A stretch of DNA of 64,000 bases from Cytobacillus solani (GCF_001420595.1 NZ_LJIX01000006.1:1243361-1307360); one strand, 5' to 3'; shown: positions 25,543-34,433, counted from the stretch's first letter. Made by a program: numbers and translations. Notes: a model not told the origin generated them from the letters alone.

Positions 25543-26490
25543 GTGAAGGGAATTCCTCAACAAGCTGAAGTGAAAGCGAATACAAAGGTTAAGGTTTCTA
25601 ATTTGGCAAATACTAGGAAGCGATCAGATTACTTTTGGGCTTATCTTATGATTGCCCCTACTATGCTAGGCTTAATGATCTTTTATTTATGGCCGATTCT
25701 CCAAACCTTTTATTATAGTTTCACTGAATGGGGAGCATTTGGTCAGTATGAATGGACAGGCCTAGATAATTATAAGCGAATGTTCGAGGATTCTAACCTG
25801 ATTAAATCATTTAAGAATACGGGGATTTATATTATATTTACGGTCCCGATTGGAATTTTCTTATCCATTCTAGTAGCCGTGCTTCTGAATCAGAAAATCA
25901 AAGGGAAATCTGTTTATCGTACCTTATATTTCCTGCCTGTTATAACCATGCCGGCGGCAATCGCCATGGTTTGGAAATGGCTTTATAATTCTGATTATGG
26001 ACTGCTGAACTATCTTTTATCATTAATCGGAATCAAAGGTCCACAGTGGGTAAGTGATCCGAAAATTGCACTATATTCGCTTATTGCAGTAGCAATCTGG
26101 AGTGGAATTGGTTATAACATGGTTATATTTCTTTCCGGTTTACAGGGAATTCCGAGAACTTATTATGAAGCAGCTGAAATGGACGGAGCAGGCCCAATCA
26201 GAGTGTTTTTTAAGATTACATTGCCTCTACTCTCTCCTGTTATTTTCTTTGTGAGTATCATGTCACTAATTGGTGCTTTTCAAGTGTTTGACTTAATATT
26301 CATGATGATTGGAAAGAGCAGTACTGCATTAGAAAATACGCAATCAATTGTCTATTTATTCTATCAGCACGCGTTTGTATTAAACGATAAGGGCTATGCA
26401 GCGGCAATTGCTGTTCTATTATTAATCGTTATTCTGATTATCACAGCTATTCAATTTGTCTTACAGAAAAAATGGGTTCATTATGATTAA
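25543..26490 (+). CDS. Sugar ABC transporter permease, MalF/UgpA type (second importer)
   Basis: I start at GTG 25543 because AAAGGAGGG lies 6 bases upstream. The longer frame from 25462 would overlap the previous gene and the hairpin. The 315-residue product has a basic, polar N-terminal tail of about 28 residues and six membrane helices. The EAA loop is YEAAEMDGAGPIRVFFKITL. It pairs with the next gene. Confidence 0.88.
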   Translation: MKGIPQQAEVKANTKVKVSNLANTRKRSDYFWAYLMIAPTMLGLMIFYLWPILQTFYYSFTEWGAFGQYEWTGLDNYKRMFEDSNLIKSFKNTGIYIIFTVPIGIFLSILVAVLLNQKIKGKSVYRTLYFLPVITMPAAIAMVWKWLYNSDYGLLNYLLSLIGIKGPQWVSDPKIALYSLIAVAIWSGIGYNMVIFLSGLQGIPRTYYEAAEMDGAGPIRVFFKITLPLLSPVIFFVSIMSLIGAFQVFDLIFMMIGKSSTALENTQSIVYLFYQHAFVLNDKGYAAAIAVLLLIVILIITAIQFVLQKKWVHYD

Positions 26491-26504
26491 AGGAGGGAGA
26501 ACCA

Positions 26505-27338
26505 TTGGAAAGAGCAAGACAGCTTGTGACAAGTAAAACATTCCTAATCCATTTCATCTTAATTTTAGGATCTGTAGCAATGGTTGTTCCTTTTTTATGG
26601 ATGATCTTAACCTCATTAAAGACGTACGCGGAGTCTATTCATGTTCCTCCTGTTATTTTTCCCGATAAATTCCAGTGGGGGAACTACAAAGAAATTTTTG
26701 AACTCCTGCCTTTTTTTAAATTTATGTTAAATACACTTATTATTACGATCGTACGGACGGTAGGACAAGTATTTTTATGCTCTCTAGCCGCCTATGCCTT
26801 CGCTCGGATTGAATTTCCCGGCAGAAACTTCCTGTTTTTGCTAGCGTTAGCTGTTTTAATGGTGCCAGGGCAAGTCTTTTTACTTCCACAATATATGATT
26901 ATGGTAAAATTAGGATGGCTAAATACATTACAAGCTGTAATAGTTCCAGGTTTGTTTAGTGCATTCGGCACTTTCCTGCTAAGGCAATTCTTTATGGGGC
27001 TTCCGAAAGAACTGGAGGAAGCAGCCAGACTGGATGGATGCAATCATTTCCAAATTTATTGGAAGATTATGCTTCCTTTAGCGAAGCCTGGATTGGTTGC
27101 ACTCGGTATTTTCACTACTCTTTGGAGCTGGAATGAGTTGATGTGGCCAATGATTGTAAATAGTTCACCAGAATCGATGACACTTTCTGTCGGATTGTCT
27201 TCGCTTCAAGGTCAATATTTAACAAACTACCCAATATTAATGGCAGGCTCCTTTTTAGCGATCCTTCCAATGCTCGTTTTATTTATCATTTTGCAAAAAC
27301 AATTTATTGAAGGAATTGCAGTAACAGGAGGAAAATAA
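26505..27338 (+). CDS. Sugar ABC transporter permease, MalG/UgpE type (second importer)
   Basis: A TTG start at 26505 follows AAAGGAGGGAG. The 277-residue protein has six membrane helices and an EAA loop LEEAARLDGCNHFQIYWKIM. It ends with the usual short cytoplasmic tail QKQFIEGIAVTGG. It is the last gene of the second importer. The next 270 bases hold regulatory elements and no gene. Confidence 0.9.
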   Translation: MERARQLVTSKTFLIHFILILGSVAMVVPFLWMILTSLKTYAESIHVPPVIFPDKFQWGNYKEIFELLPFFKFMLNTLIITIVRTVGQVFLCSLAAYAFARIEFPGRNFLFLLALAVLMVPGQVFLLPQYMIMVKLGWLNTLQAVIVPGLFSAFGTFLLRQFFMGLPKELEEAARLDGCNHFQIYWKIMLPLAKPGLVALGIFTTLWSWNELMWPMIVNSSPESMTLSVGLSSLQGQYLTNYPILMAGSFLAILPMLVLFIILQKQFIEGIAVTGGK

Positions 27339-27355
27339 GTAGATAAATATTTTGT

Positions 27356-27392
27356 TGCGTCGGGTTGACCCAACAAGTAGTAGTATTATAGA
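27356..27392 (+). promoter_or_regulatory. Promoter with a GGGTTGACCCAACAAG operator variant
   Basis: GGGTTGACCCAACAAG combines the direct motif (GGGTTGAC) with its inverse (ACCCAACAA). TTGACC (27365-27370) and TATAGA (27387-27392) are 16 bases apart. It is the likely start of the ROK-kinase operon. Confidence 0.5.
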
Positions 27393-27467
27393 ATTACATT
27401 GATAATAGGAAAGTTTGTGAAGACTGGCTTTTCTTTTAGTGGCTTCATATTAAATGACATTAAAAAG

Positions 27468-27495
27468 ACTCATAGTACATTAGCTATGAGTTTTT
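27468..27495 (+). terminator. Terminator-like hairpin upstream of the ROK-kinase gene
   Basis: ACTCATAG (27468-27475) and CTATGAGT (27484-27491) with a T tail. It could end the importer transcript or attenuate the promoter at 27365. The stem core equals that of the gntR terminator. Confidence 0.7.
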
Positions 27496-27506
27496 ATTAA
27501 GTATAA

Positions 27507-27526
27507 CTTGTACCAACAACCCAACT
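27507..27526 (-). promoter_or_regulatory. Inverted copy of the TGTTGGGTTG-type motif
   Basis: CTTGTACCAACAACCCAACT differs from the element at 21571 at two positions only. It lies 85 bases before the ROK-kinase start. Confidence 0.5.
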
Positions 27527-27610
27527 TTAAAATGTAGATTCTGCTGAAGGTGGGATTCATTTTATAAGTGTTTACAATGTAGAGGACGTATTCGTTTTAG
27601 GGGTGAAAAG

Positions 27611-28477
27611 ATGAAAAAAGCTATTGGTATTGACATTGGAGGGACAAAGATTGCTGCGGGAATCGTTTTAGAATCAGGAGAATTGCTTCACCGTGTAGAG
27701 GTGAAAAGTGATTCAACTGACCGCGAAAACATGTTTAAGCAAGTCGTAACAGCGGTTGAACAACTACTTGAAGGGACACCATTTTCTGACATCGAAGGTA
27801 TTGGCGTCGGGGTGCCTGGGAAGGTCGATCGTGAGAATGGCATTGCTATTTTTCAAAACAATCTGCCTTGGAAGCAGTTTTCGGTTGCTGCAAGATTAAA
27901 GGAATATTTTGGCACAAAGTCAATTGCCATGGATAACGACGTCTATATGGCTGCGTTTGCTGAATGGAAAACAGGCCAAGGAAGCACAAATGAAACGTTT
28001 GTTTACGTGACAATCAGTACAGGAATTGCCTGTTCGATTATTCATCATGGAGCCTTTATCAGAGGAGCTGGTTTTGCAGGGGAACTAGGGCTCATTCCAG
28101 TTCTTTCAAAGATGGGCAATGAACGGTTAGAAAAAATCTCTGCTGGCCCTGGGATTCAGAAAATAGCGGGTATACCAGCAAAAGATGTCTTTACTGGCTA
28201 TTTAAATGGATCAGAGGAATGTCAGCCAATCATTGAGGAAATGGCTAATCACTTGGCCCAAGGACTTTATTCTATTTCTAGTTTAATAGACCCGCATAGA
28301 ATGGTTTTTGGCGGCAGCGTCATTGTTAATAATCCTTTTATGCTTGATTTAATAAAAGAAAAACTGAAAATTCTTCAATTGCCAGAACAGCAGCATCTCT
28401 TAGAGCAAATGAGCATCAGCAAATTAAAGCAAGATAATGGCATTGTTGGCGCAGGCTTACGAGTATTTGAGAAGTGA
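27611..28477 (+). CDS. ROK-family sugar kinase (candidate GalNAc kinase)
   Basis: The 288-residue protein has the ATP phosphate-binding loop DIGGTKIAAG at residues 8-17 and the sugar-binding segment MDNDVYMAAFAEW with a catalytic Asp in DND. GAGFAGELG matches the ROK signature. The usual CxCGxxGC zinc cluster after it is absent: the segment reads LIPVLSKMGNERLEK. ROK kinases phosphorylate glucose, mannose, GlcNAc or related sugars. Placed first in an operon with a deacetylase and AgaS, it most likely makes GalNAc 6-phosphate from the GalNAc released by phosphorolysis. The substrate is inferred, not seen. Confidence 0.82.
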   Translation: MKKAIGIDIGGTKIAAGIVLESGELLHRVEVKSDSTDRENMFKQVVTAVEQLLEGTPFSDIEGIGVGVPGKVDRENGIAIFQNNLPWKQFSVAARLKEYFGTKSIAMDNDVYMAAFAEWKTGQGSTNETFVYVTISTGIACSIIHHGAFIRGAGFAGELGLIPVLSKMGNERLEKISAGPGIQKIAGIPAKDVFTGYLNGSEECQPIIEEMANHLAQGLYSISSLIDPHRMVFGGSVIVNNPFMLDLIKEKLKILQLPEQQHLLEQMSISKLKQDNGIVGAGLRVFEK

Positions 28478-28496
28478 TAAAAGAGGAGTGTCGGAA

Positions 28497-29663
28497 ATGT
28501 TTACATTTAGTAAAGAAAAATTAACAACCTTAGGTGCGTTCATTACTACTGAGGAAATCAAGCAGCAGCCTGAATTATGGGATGAAACGTTTACACTGTA
28601 TGAGCAGAGGCGAGAAGAAATTGAAGCTTTCTTAGAGAAAATAGCAGATAAGCATGAACGAATTCGAGTCATTTTTACCGGTGCTGGGACTTCTGCGTAT
28701 GTTGGTGATACGGTTACACCTTACTTAAAAGGGAAAGTGGATGAGCATAAATGGGAATTTTCAAGTATCCCGACAACTACTTTAGTGTCCAATCCATATG
28801 AGTTCTTTAAGGCGGATTTTCCAACCTTGCTCGTTTCATTTGCACGAAGCGGCAATAGCCCGGAAAGTGTAGCAGCTGTGGAATTAGCTGAACAGCTTGT
28901 AACCAATCTTTATCAGTTAACAATTACCTGTGCGATTGGAGGAGAGTTGGCGCGCAGAGCAAAAGGGGACGAAAATAATCTGTTATTGCTTATGCCCGAA
29001 AGAGCGAATGACCAAGGGTTTGCCATGACTGGAAGTTACTCATGCATGACATTAACAGCGCTGCTTGTTTTTGATTCGTTAGCTTTGGAAGAAAAAATGG
29101 AAATTGTTCAAGCCATTCGTCGAATGGGTGAAAGTGTCATTCATAGAGAGCAGGACATTCAGCATATGATTGATCGCGATTTTGATCGAATTATTTACCT
29201 TGGTTCTGGCAGCTTAGAAGGTTTGTCAAAAGAAGCACAATTAAAAATTTTAGAACTAACAGCTGGAAAAATTGTTACTGCATATGATTCGCCGCTAGGG
29301 TTCCGTCATGGCCCTAAATCTTTTGTCAATGAAAAAACAGTAGCCTTTGTTTTCGTTTCAAATCATCCATATTCACGTCAATATGACTTAGATATGTTAA
29401 ATGAATTAAAGCATGATGAAATTGCCGACTATATCTGCGCCATTGAAGTCAAGGGCCAGACAAATTATGATGGGCATACTTTTGCTTTTGATGGGGATGG
29501 CCAATCGATTCCAGATGCATACTTGGCAGTGCCATACGTGATGGTGGGGCAAACGATCTCGCTATTGGCTTCTATTAAAGTAGGAAATACCCCTGACACG
29601 CCCTCACCAACCGGAACGGTTAACCGTGTAGTGAAAGGCGTTATTATTCATAGATATGAATAA
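28497..29663 (+). CDS. agaS: SIS-domain galactosamine-6-phosphate deaminase/isomerase, AgaS
   Basis: The 388-residue length matches AgaS (about 384), and two SIS domains are visible: about 50-200 (FTGAGTSAYVGDTV, SFARSGNSPESVAAVELAE) and about 220-370 (YLGSGSLEGLSKEAQLKILE, YDSPLGFRHGPKSF). AgaS converts galactosamine 6-phosphate to tagatose 6-phosphate with release of ammonia. I start at the ATG at 28497 with AAGAGGAG upstream; a longer frame would overlap the kinase gene. GlmS-type glutaminase domains are absent. The following deacetylase, LacC and LacD genes support this assignment over a NagB-type role. Confidence 0.9.
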   Translation: MFTFSKEKLTTLGAFITTEEIKQQPELWDETFTLYEQRREEIEAFLEKIADKHERIRVIFTGAGTSAYVGDTVTPYLKGKVDEHKWEFSSIPTTTLVSNPYEFFKADFPTLLVSFARSGNSPESVAAVELAEQLVTNLYQLTITCAIGGELARRAKGDENNLLLLMPERANDQGFAMTGSYSCMTLTALLVFDSLALEEKMEIVQAIRRMGESVIHREQDIQHMIDRDFDRIIYLGSGSLEGLSKEAQLKILELTAGKIVTAYDSPLGFRHGPKSFVNEKTVAFVFVSNHPYSRQYDLDMLNELKHDEIADYICAIEVKGQTNYDGHTFAFDGDGQSIPDAYLAVPYVMVGQTISLLASIKVGNTPDTPSPTGTVNRVVKGVIIHRYE

Positions 29664-29708
29664 TAGATTTGGCAGTCTAGAACTTTTTAAAAGTAAGGGG
29701 AAATAAAC

Positions 29709-30857
29709 ATGTCTACATTCATTTGTGCCGATCAGTTTTTTCTTGATGATCAAGTGGCAGGCCCAGGCTTCTTAGAAATTGAAAATGGGAAGTTTGGTGC
29801 TTTTACAGAAAAGAGACCGGATGCAGCAGCTGAAATCATCGATTATCGTGGACATTGGATTGCGCCTGGTTTAGTAGACACACATATTCATGGCTTTAAG
29901 AATCACGATATTATGGATCATAACTTTGATGGATTGAACCAGATTTCAGAAGGTCTGTTATCCTGTGGCGTCACCTCCTTTTTGCCTACTACTCTAACAT
30001 CATCTCATGAATTATTAAATAAAGTGGTTGAAATGATTGGAGCCAATTATTCAAAGGTGCAAGGGGCAAAAATTAAAGGAATCTTTTTGGAAGGGCCATT
30101 TTTTACAGAAAAGCATAAAGGGGCTCAGAATACAAAATATTTCCGTGATCCTTCAATTGCTGAACTGGACATCTGGCAGGCACGATCGAATCAATTAATA
30201 AAAAAAATTGCGATTGCTCCCGAAAGAAAAGGGGCAGCAGAATTTATTGAGTATGCAGTGAAAGAAAAGATTGCAGTTGCGCTAGCCCATAGTGATGCAA
30301 CATATGAAGAAGCGAAGCATGCGGTCGAAAGAGGGGCATCCATTTTTGTTCATACGTTTAATGGGATGAGTGGACTGCACCATCGCGAGCCAGGAATGGT
30401 TGGTGCAGCGATGAGCCTTAAAGATGTTTTTGCCGAAATTATCTGTGATGGCCACCATGTTCATCCTGTGGCTGCAAACATTTTAATGAATGCTCGTGGC
30501 AGACATTCAATGGTTATGGTAACGGATTGTATGATGGCAGGCGGGATGCCTGAGGGAATGTATCAACTAGGAGAATTTCCTGTCGAGGTGAAGAATGGCG
30601 CTGCCCGAATGGAAGGCGGGAGTTTGGCAGGCAGTATTTTGCAATTAAAGGATGCGGTTAAAAACGTTGTCCAGTGGGGGATAGCCACACCGTCAGAAGC
30701 AATTTATATGGCAAGTACTGCACCGGCAAAAAGTGTTCAAATGGATAGTGAATGCGGAAGGATTGCGAAAGGGTATGCTGCCGACTTTATCGTATTGAAT
30801 CCTTCCATGGATTTAATAGCAACTTATTTGGATGGTGTCTGCCGTTATCGAGTCTAA
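29709..30857 (+). CDS. agaA: N-acetylhexosamine-6-phosphate deacetylase (NagA/AgaA)
   Basis: This amidohydrolase removes acetate from GlcNAc-6-P or GalNAc-6-P. The 382-residue sequence has the metal motif DTHIHGFKNHDIMD (about 57-70), the Glu ligand in FLEGPFF, His ligands in ALAHSDATYEEA and FVHTFNGMSGLHHREPG, and the catalytic Asp in MVTDCMMAGGM. The ATG at 29709 has AAGGGGAAATAAAC upstream. NagA and AgaA cannot be told apart by eye. With AgaS and tagatose genes on both sides, GalNAc 6-phosphate is the likely substrate. Confidence 0.9.
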   Translation: MSTFICADQFFLDDQVAGPGFLEIENGKFGAFTEKRPDAAAEIIDYRGHWIAPGLVDTHIHGFKNHDIMDHNFDGLNQISEGLLSCGVTSFLPTTLTSSHELLNKVVEMIGANYSKVQGAKIKGIFLEGPFFTEKHKGAQNTKYFRDPSIAELDIWQARSNQLIKKIAIAPERKGAAEFIEYAVKEKIAVALAHSDATYEEAKHAVERGASIFVHTFNGMSGLHHREPGMVGAAMSLKDVFAEIICDGHHVHPVAANILMNARGRHSMVMVTDCMMAGGMPEGMYQLGEFPVEVKNGAARMEGGSLAGSILQLKDAVKNVVQWGIATPSEAIYMASTAPAKSVQMDSECGRIAKGYAADFIVLNPSMDLIATYLDGVCRYRV

Positions 30858-30879
30858 ACAACCAGAAAGAGTGATTGCG

Positions 30880-31815
30880 ATGATTTTAGCTGTAACAATG
30901 AATCCATCGGTTGATATATCTTATCAGGTTGACCAATTTAAATTAGATGATGTCAATCGTGTGGAACATGTTCGAAAAACTGCAGGCGGCAAAGGCTTAA
31001 ATGTTGCCAGGGTAATTGTACAAATGGGTGAGAACGTGTTAGCAACCGGTGTGTTGGGAGGAACGATTGGTGAATATATCATTCAAGAATTAAACAAAAG
31101 TTCCATCCCCAACACCTTTTTAAAAATTGAAAAGGAATCCAGAAATTGTATTGCGATTCTTCATGAAGGCATGCAAACAGAAATCTTAGAAACAGGTCCA
31201 ACATTATCTGTAGAAGAAGGGAAAGCTTTTATAGATAAATATGAAGATTTGCTTTCTTCGGTTTCGCTTGTGACTATTTCAGGCAGTTTGCCAAAAGGCT
31301 TACCGCCTGATTTTTACTGCAAGATGGTGGGGATCACCCAAGGAAGAGGCGTCCCAGTAATTCTGGATACTTCAGGGGAAGCATTGAAACAGGTGTTGCT
31401 GCATGACGAAAAGCCATTTGCCATTAAACCGAATACAACAGAATTATCTCAATTGCTTGGTACAGATGTGAATAATGATACAAATAGTATTCAGCAAGCC
31501 TTGAAACATGCTATGTTCCGAGGAATTGAATGGATTATTGTATCCATGGGTAGTGAGGGTGCCTTCGTCAGGCATCTGGCAGACGATTACCGGGTGACGA
31601 TTCCAAAAATAGATGTCATCAATCCTGTAGGATCTGGTGATGCGACCGTCGCGGGCTTTGCGGTGGCCATGCAACGGGAGAAATCTACAGAAACTCTGCT
31701 GAAAACAGCGATGGTGACTGGAATGTTAAATGCAATGGAAGCTGGAACTGGTTCTATTAATATGAAAAAGTTTGACCAATACTTTGATTTAGTGAAGGTA
31801 GAAAAAATAGATTAA
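30880..31815 (+). CDS. lacC: Tagatose-6-phosphate kinase, LacC type (PfkB family)
   Basis: The 311-residue protein fits LacC/1-phosphofructokinase. It has GGKGLNVARVI near the N-terminus, ISGSLPKGLP in the middle, IKPNTTELSQLL, and the ATP/catalytic motif NPVGSGDATVAGFA, whose Asp is the base. The usual GAGDS is GSGDA here. The start is the ATG at 30880; the frame extends back into agaA, but the ribosome site AGAGTGATTG is weak. It overlaps no gene and precedes the aldolase gene by 9 bases. It would make tagatose 1,6-bisphosphate. Confidence 0.87.
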   Translation: MILAVTMNPSVDISYQVDQFKLDDVNRVEHVRKTAGGKGLNVARVIVQMGENVLATGVLGGTIGEYIIQELNKSSIPNTFLKIEKESRNCIAILHEGMQTEILETGPTLSVEEGKAFIDKYEDLLSSVSLVTISGSLPKGLPPDFYCKMVGITQGRGVPVILDTSGEALKQVLLHDEKPFAIKPNTTELSQLLGTDVNNDTNSIQQALKHAMFRGIEWIIVSMGSEGAFVRHLADDYRVTIPKIDVINPVGSGDATVAGFAVAMQREKSTETLLKTAMVTGMLNAMEAGTGSINMKKFDQYFDLVKVEKID

Positions 31816-31824
31816 TAGAGGAGA

Positions 31825-32814
31825 ATGATGATGGTGGAACTTACCACGAATAAATTGGAAGCACTAAAACGTTTATCAGATGAAAATGGGGTAATTGGTG
31901 CATTAGCGATCGACCAGCGCGGATCACTGAAAAAAATGATAGCCGCTCATTCGAATGAAATAGGTGATGCAGGAGTGATTGATTTCAAAAAGTTAATTTC
32001 TGAAGAATTAACTCCCTATTCCACATCTATTTTGCTAGATCCTGAATATGGTTTACCTGCAGCAAAGGTTCGCGATAAAAATGCCGGCTTATTAGTGGCT
32101 TATGAAAAAACGGGCTATGATGCAACAGATGTGGGACGTTTGCCGGATTTATTATCTGAATGGTCAGTAAAACGTTTGAAAGAAGCTGGCGCAGATGCCG
32201 TTAAGTTCCTGCTTTATTATGATGTGGATCAGTCTGAAGAAATTAACGATTATAAACATGTTTACATGGAGCGTGTTGGGTCAGAGTGTGTGGCTGAAGA
32301 CATCCCGTTTTTCTTAGAAATTGTTACATATGATGCTGAAATTGCTGATGCGAAAAGTAAGGAGTATGCAAAAGTGAAGCCTCATAAGGTTATTGAAGCA
32401 ATGAGGGAATTTTCTAAGCCACAGTATCATGTGGATGTGCTGAAAGTAGAAGTTCCTGTAGATATGAACTTTGTAGAAGGCTATGCAAAAGGCGAGGCTG
32501 TGTATAGTCAAGAAGAAGCAGCATCTTATTTCAAAGAACAAAGTCAGGCAACTGGGCTTCCGTTTATCTTCTTAAGTGCTGGTGTAAGTGCAAAGCTATT
32601 CCAAGAAACACTAACACTTGCTAAAAATTCGGGATCTACTTTTAATGGGGTATTATGTGGGCGTGCAACTTGGAAGGATGGCGTGGCTCCATTTGCCGCT
32701 GATGGGGAAAAAGCAGGACGCGACTGGCTGCAGAATACAGGAAAGAGAAATATTGAGGAATTAAATGCAGTATTAAGGAAGACTGCCAGCCCCTGGTTTG
32801 ATAAGGTAAATTAA
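31825..32814 (+). CDS. lacD: Tagatose 1,6-bisphosphate aldolase, LacD type
   Basis: This class I (Schiff-base) aldolase splits tagatose 1,6-bisphosphate into dihydroxyacetone phosphate and glyceraldehyde 3-phosphate. The 329-residue sequence has [15 protein letters not shown] near residue 22, [12 protein letters not shown], the [12 protein letters not shown] strand, and [12 protein letters not shown], whose Lys is the probable Schiff-base residue. [11 protein letters not shown] and [13 protein letters not shown] form the phosphate site. Three ATGs occur at 31825-31833; GGAG at 31819 best suits the second or third. It closes the amino-sugar branch. Confidence 0.92.
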   Translation: MMMVELTTNKLEALKRLSDENGVIGALAIDQRGSLKKMIAAHSNEIGDAGVIDFKKLISEELTPYSTSILLDPEYGLPAAKVRDKNAGLLVAYEKTGYDATDVGRLPDLLSEWSVKRLKEAGADAVKFLLYYDVDQSEEINDYKHVYMERVGSECVAEDIPFFLEIVTYDAEIADAKSKEYAKVKPHKVIEAMREFSKPQYHVDVLKVEVPVDMNFVEGYAKGEAVYSQEEAASYFKEQSQATGLPFIFLSAGVSAKLFQETLTLAKNSGSTFNGVLCGRATWKDGVAPFAADGEKAGRDWLQNTGKRNIEELNAVLRKTASPWFDKVN

Positions 32815-32863
32815 TTTTATGAGCGGTGACTAGTCATGTATGCTTCAGATAGAGGTGAAAAAA

Positions 32864-34363
32864 GTGATTCAACAATGGGTTCAACAATTAATCAATCAAG
32901 CTATTGCTGCCCGTTTAATTGAGCAGGAAGATGTGATCTATGCCCGCAATCAAATCTTATCACTTCTGCATCTTGCTGAGTTCAAGGATGAAAATGAAGA
33001 TAGGGGAAATGACGATGATATCCCTGATTTACTTGAAAAAATAGTTGAATACGCATGTGCTCATAGAATCATAGAAGATGTTTTTCATGAAAAGGAAATC
33101 TTCTCAAGCAAACTAATGAGTGTCTTGATTGCACGTCCATCAACCGTTAATCAGATTTTTTATGATAAATATCAGCAGAGCCCCATGTCTGCAACCGAGT
33201 ATTTTTATGAATTAAGTAAAAATAGCCAATACATTCAGATGAAGAGAATCCATCAAAATATTGAATACAAGGTCGATACTGAATATGGAGAATTGGATAT
33301 TACGATTAACTTATCGAAGCCAGAAAAGGATCCAAAAAGTATCGAGCTTGAACAGATGGCTATAAAAATGGACTACCCGAAATGCCTGCTTTGTATTGAG
33401 AATGAAGGATATGCGGGGAGAATTGACCATCCTGCCCGCTCTAATCATCGGATAATTCGTTTGAATTTGCTTGGGGATAGCTGGTATCTTCAATTTTCGC
33501 CGTATGTTTATTATCAGGAGCATTGTATCGTGCTTTCCGATAAGCATACCGGTATGGTGATCAACGCTGAGACGTTTTTACGGCTGTTAACCTTTGTGGA
33601 GAAGTTCCCCCACTATTTTTTAGGTTCGAATGCGGAGTTGCCGATTGTTGGCGGGTCGATTTTATCCCATGAACATTACCAAGGGGGCCATTACGAATTT
33701 GCGATGGCTAAGGCTGATTCCGAGTATACCTTTGAACTGGCAGGGTTTCCAGATGTGGAATGTTCTATTGTCAAATGGCCGATGTCCGTGATTCGCCTTC
33801 GTTCTAAACAAAGCCAATCTCTTGTTGAGGCAGGAGCGCATATTTTAGAGAAGTGGCAAAATTACAGTGATGAAGCACTTGAAATCATCGCGAGAACTGG
33901 TGAGATCCCTCACAATACAATTACCCCTATTGCCAGAAAAAACGGGAGCTTCTTTGAATTAGATGTAGTTCTGCGAAATAATCGCACGAACGAAGATCAT
34001 CCACTAGGGATTTTTCATCCTCACGAAGATGTTCATCATATTAAAAAGGAAAACATTGGACTGATCGAAGTGATGGGGCTTGCTGTCTTGCCGGCTCGTT
34101 TAAAAGAGGAACTTGAGGAAGTGAAAAAGTATATTCTGGGTGATGTTCATATGGTTGCCGACTATCATATTGCATGGGCTGAAGAACTAAAAGGATGTTA
34201 CCAATCGATTGACCCTGAAACAAATATTGATTTATTTATAAGCAGGGAAGTCGGGAAAAAGTTTTTAAAGGGACTAGAAGATGCCGCTGTTTTTAAGCGG
34301 GATGAAGAGGGAAAAGTAGGATTTCAGCGTTTTATCAGCGCCTGTCAGAATGACCTGGAATAG
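32864..34363 (+). CDS. galT: Galactose-1-phosphate uridylyltransferase, Bacillota GalT type
   Basis: GalT exchanges galactose 1-phosphate and UDP-glucose for glucose 1-phosphate and UDP-galactose. The 499-residue length is that of the long GalT2 class. Visible are CLLCIENEGYAGRIDHPARS, LRLNL-type strands, LPIVGGSILSHEHYQGGHYE holding the catalytic HxH-type motif, and FHPHEDVHHIKKENIGLIEV. I start at GTG 32864 with AGAGGTGA 5 bases upstream, not at the earlier ATG (32840). It uses the Gal-1-P made by the GH112 enzyme, so no galactokinase is needed, and none is in the window. Confidence 0.92.
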   Translation: MIQQWVQQLINQAIAARLIEQEDVIYARNQILSLLHLAEFKDENEDRGNDDDIPDLLEKIVEYACAHRIIEDVFHEKEIFSSKLMSVLIARPSTVNQIFYDKYQQSPMSATEYFYELSKNSQYIQMKRIHQNIEYKVDTEYGELDITINLSKPEKDPKSIELEQMAIKMDYPKCLLCIENEGYAGRIDHPARSNHRIIRLNLLGDSWYLQFSPYVYYQEHCIVLSDKHTGMVINAETFLRLLTFVEKFPHYFLGSNAELPIVGGSILSHEHYQGGHYEFAMAKADSEYTFELAGFPDVECSIVKWPMSVIRLRSKQSQSLVEAGAHILEKWQNYSDEALEIIARTGEIPHNTITPIARKNGSFFELDVVLRNNRTNEDHPLGIFHPHEDVHHIKKENIGLIEVMGLAVLPARLKEELEEVKKYILGDVHMVADYHIAWAEELKGCYQSIDPETNIDLFISREVGKKFLKGLEDAAVFKRDEEGKVGFQRFISACQNDLE

Positions 34364-34387
34364 TCCATGATTAGTAGCATCTTTTGT

Positions 34388-34433
34388 AATTCCATAGGGT
34401 GATGTTCTAGAGCATCCCCCTGTGGAATTTTTT
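34388..34433 (+). terminator. Terminator at the end of the carbohydrate island
   Basis: AATTCCATAGGGTGATG pairs with GCATCCCCCTGTGGAATT with few mismatches, then TTTTTT. It follows galT. Confidence 0.85.
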
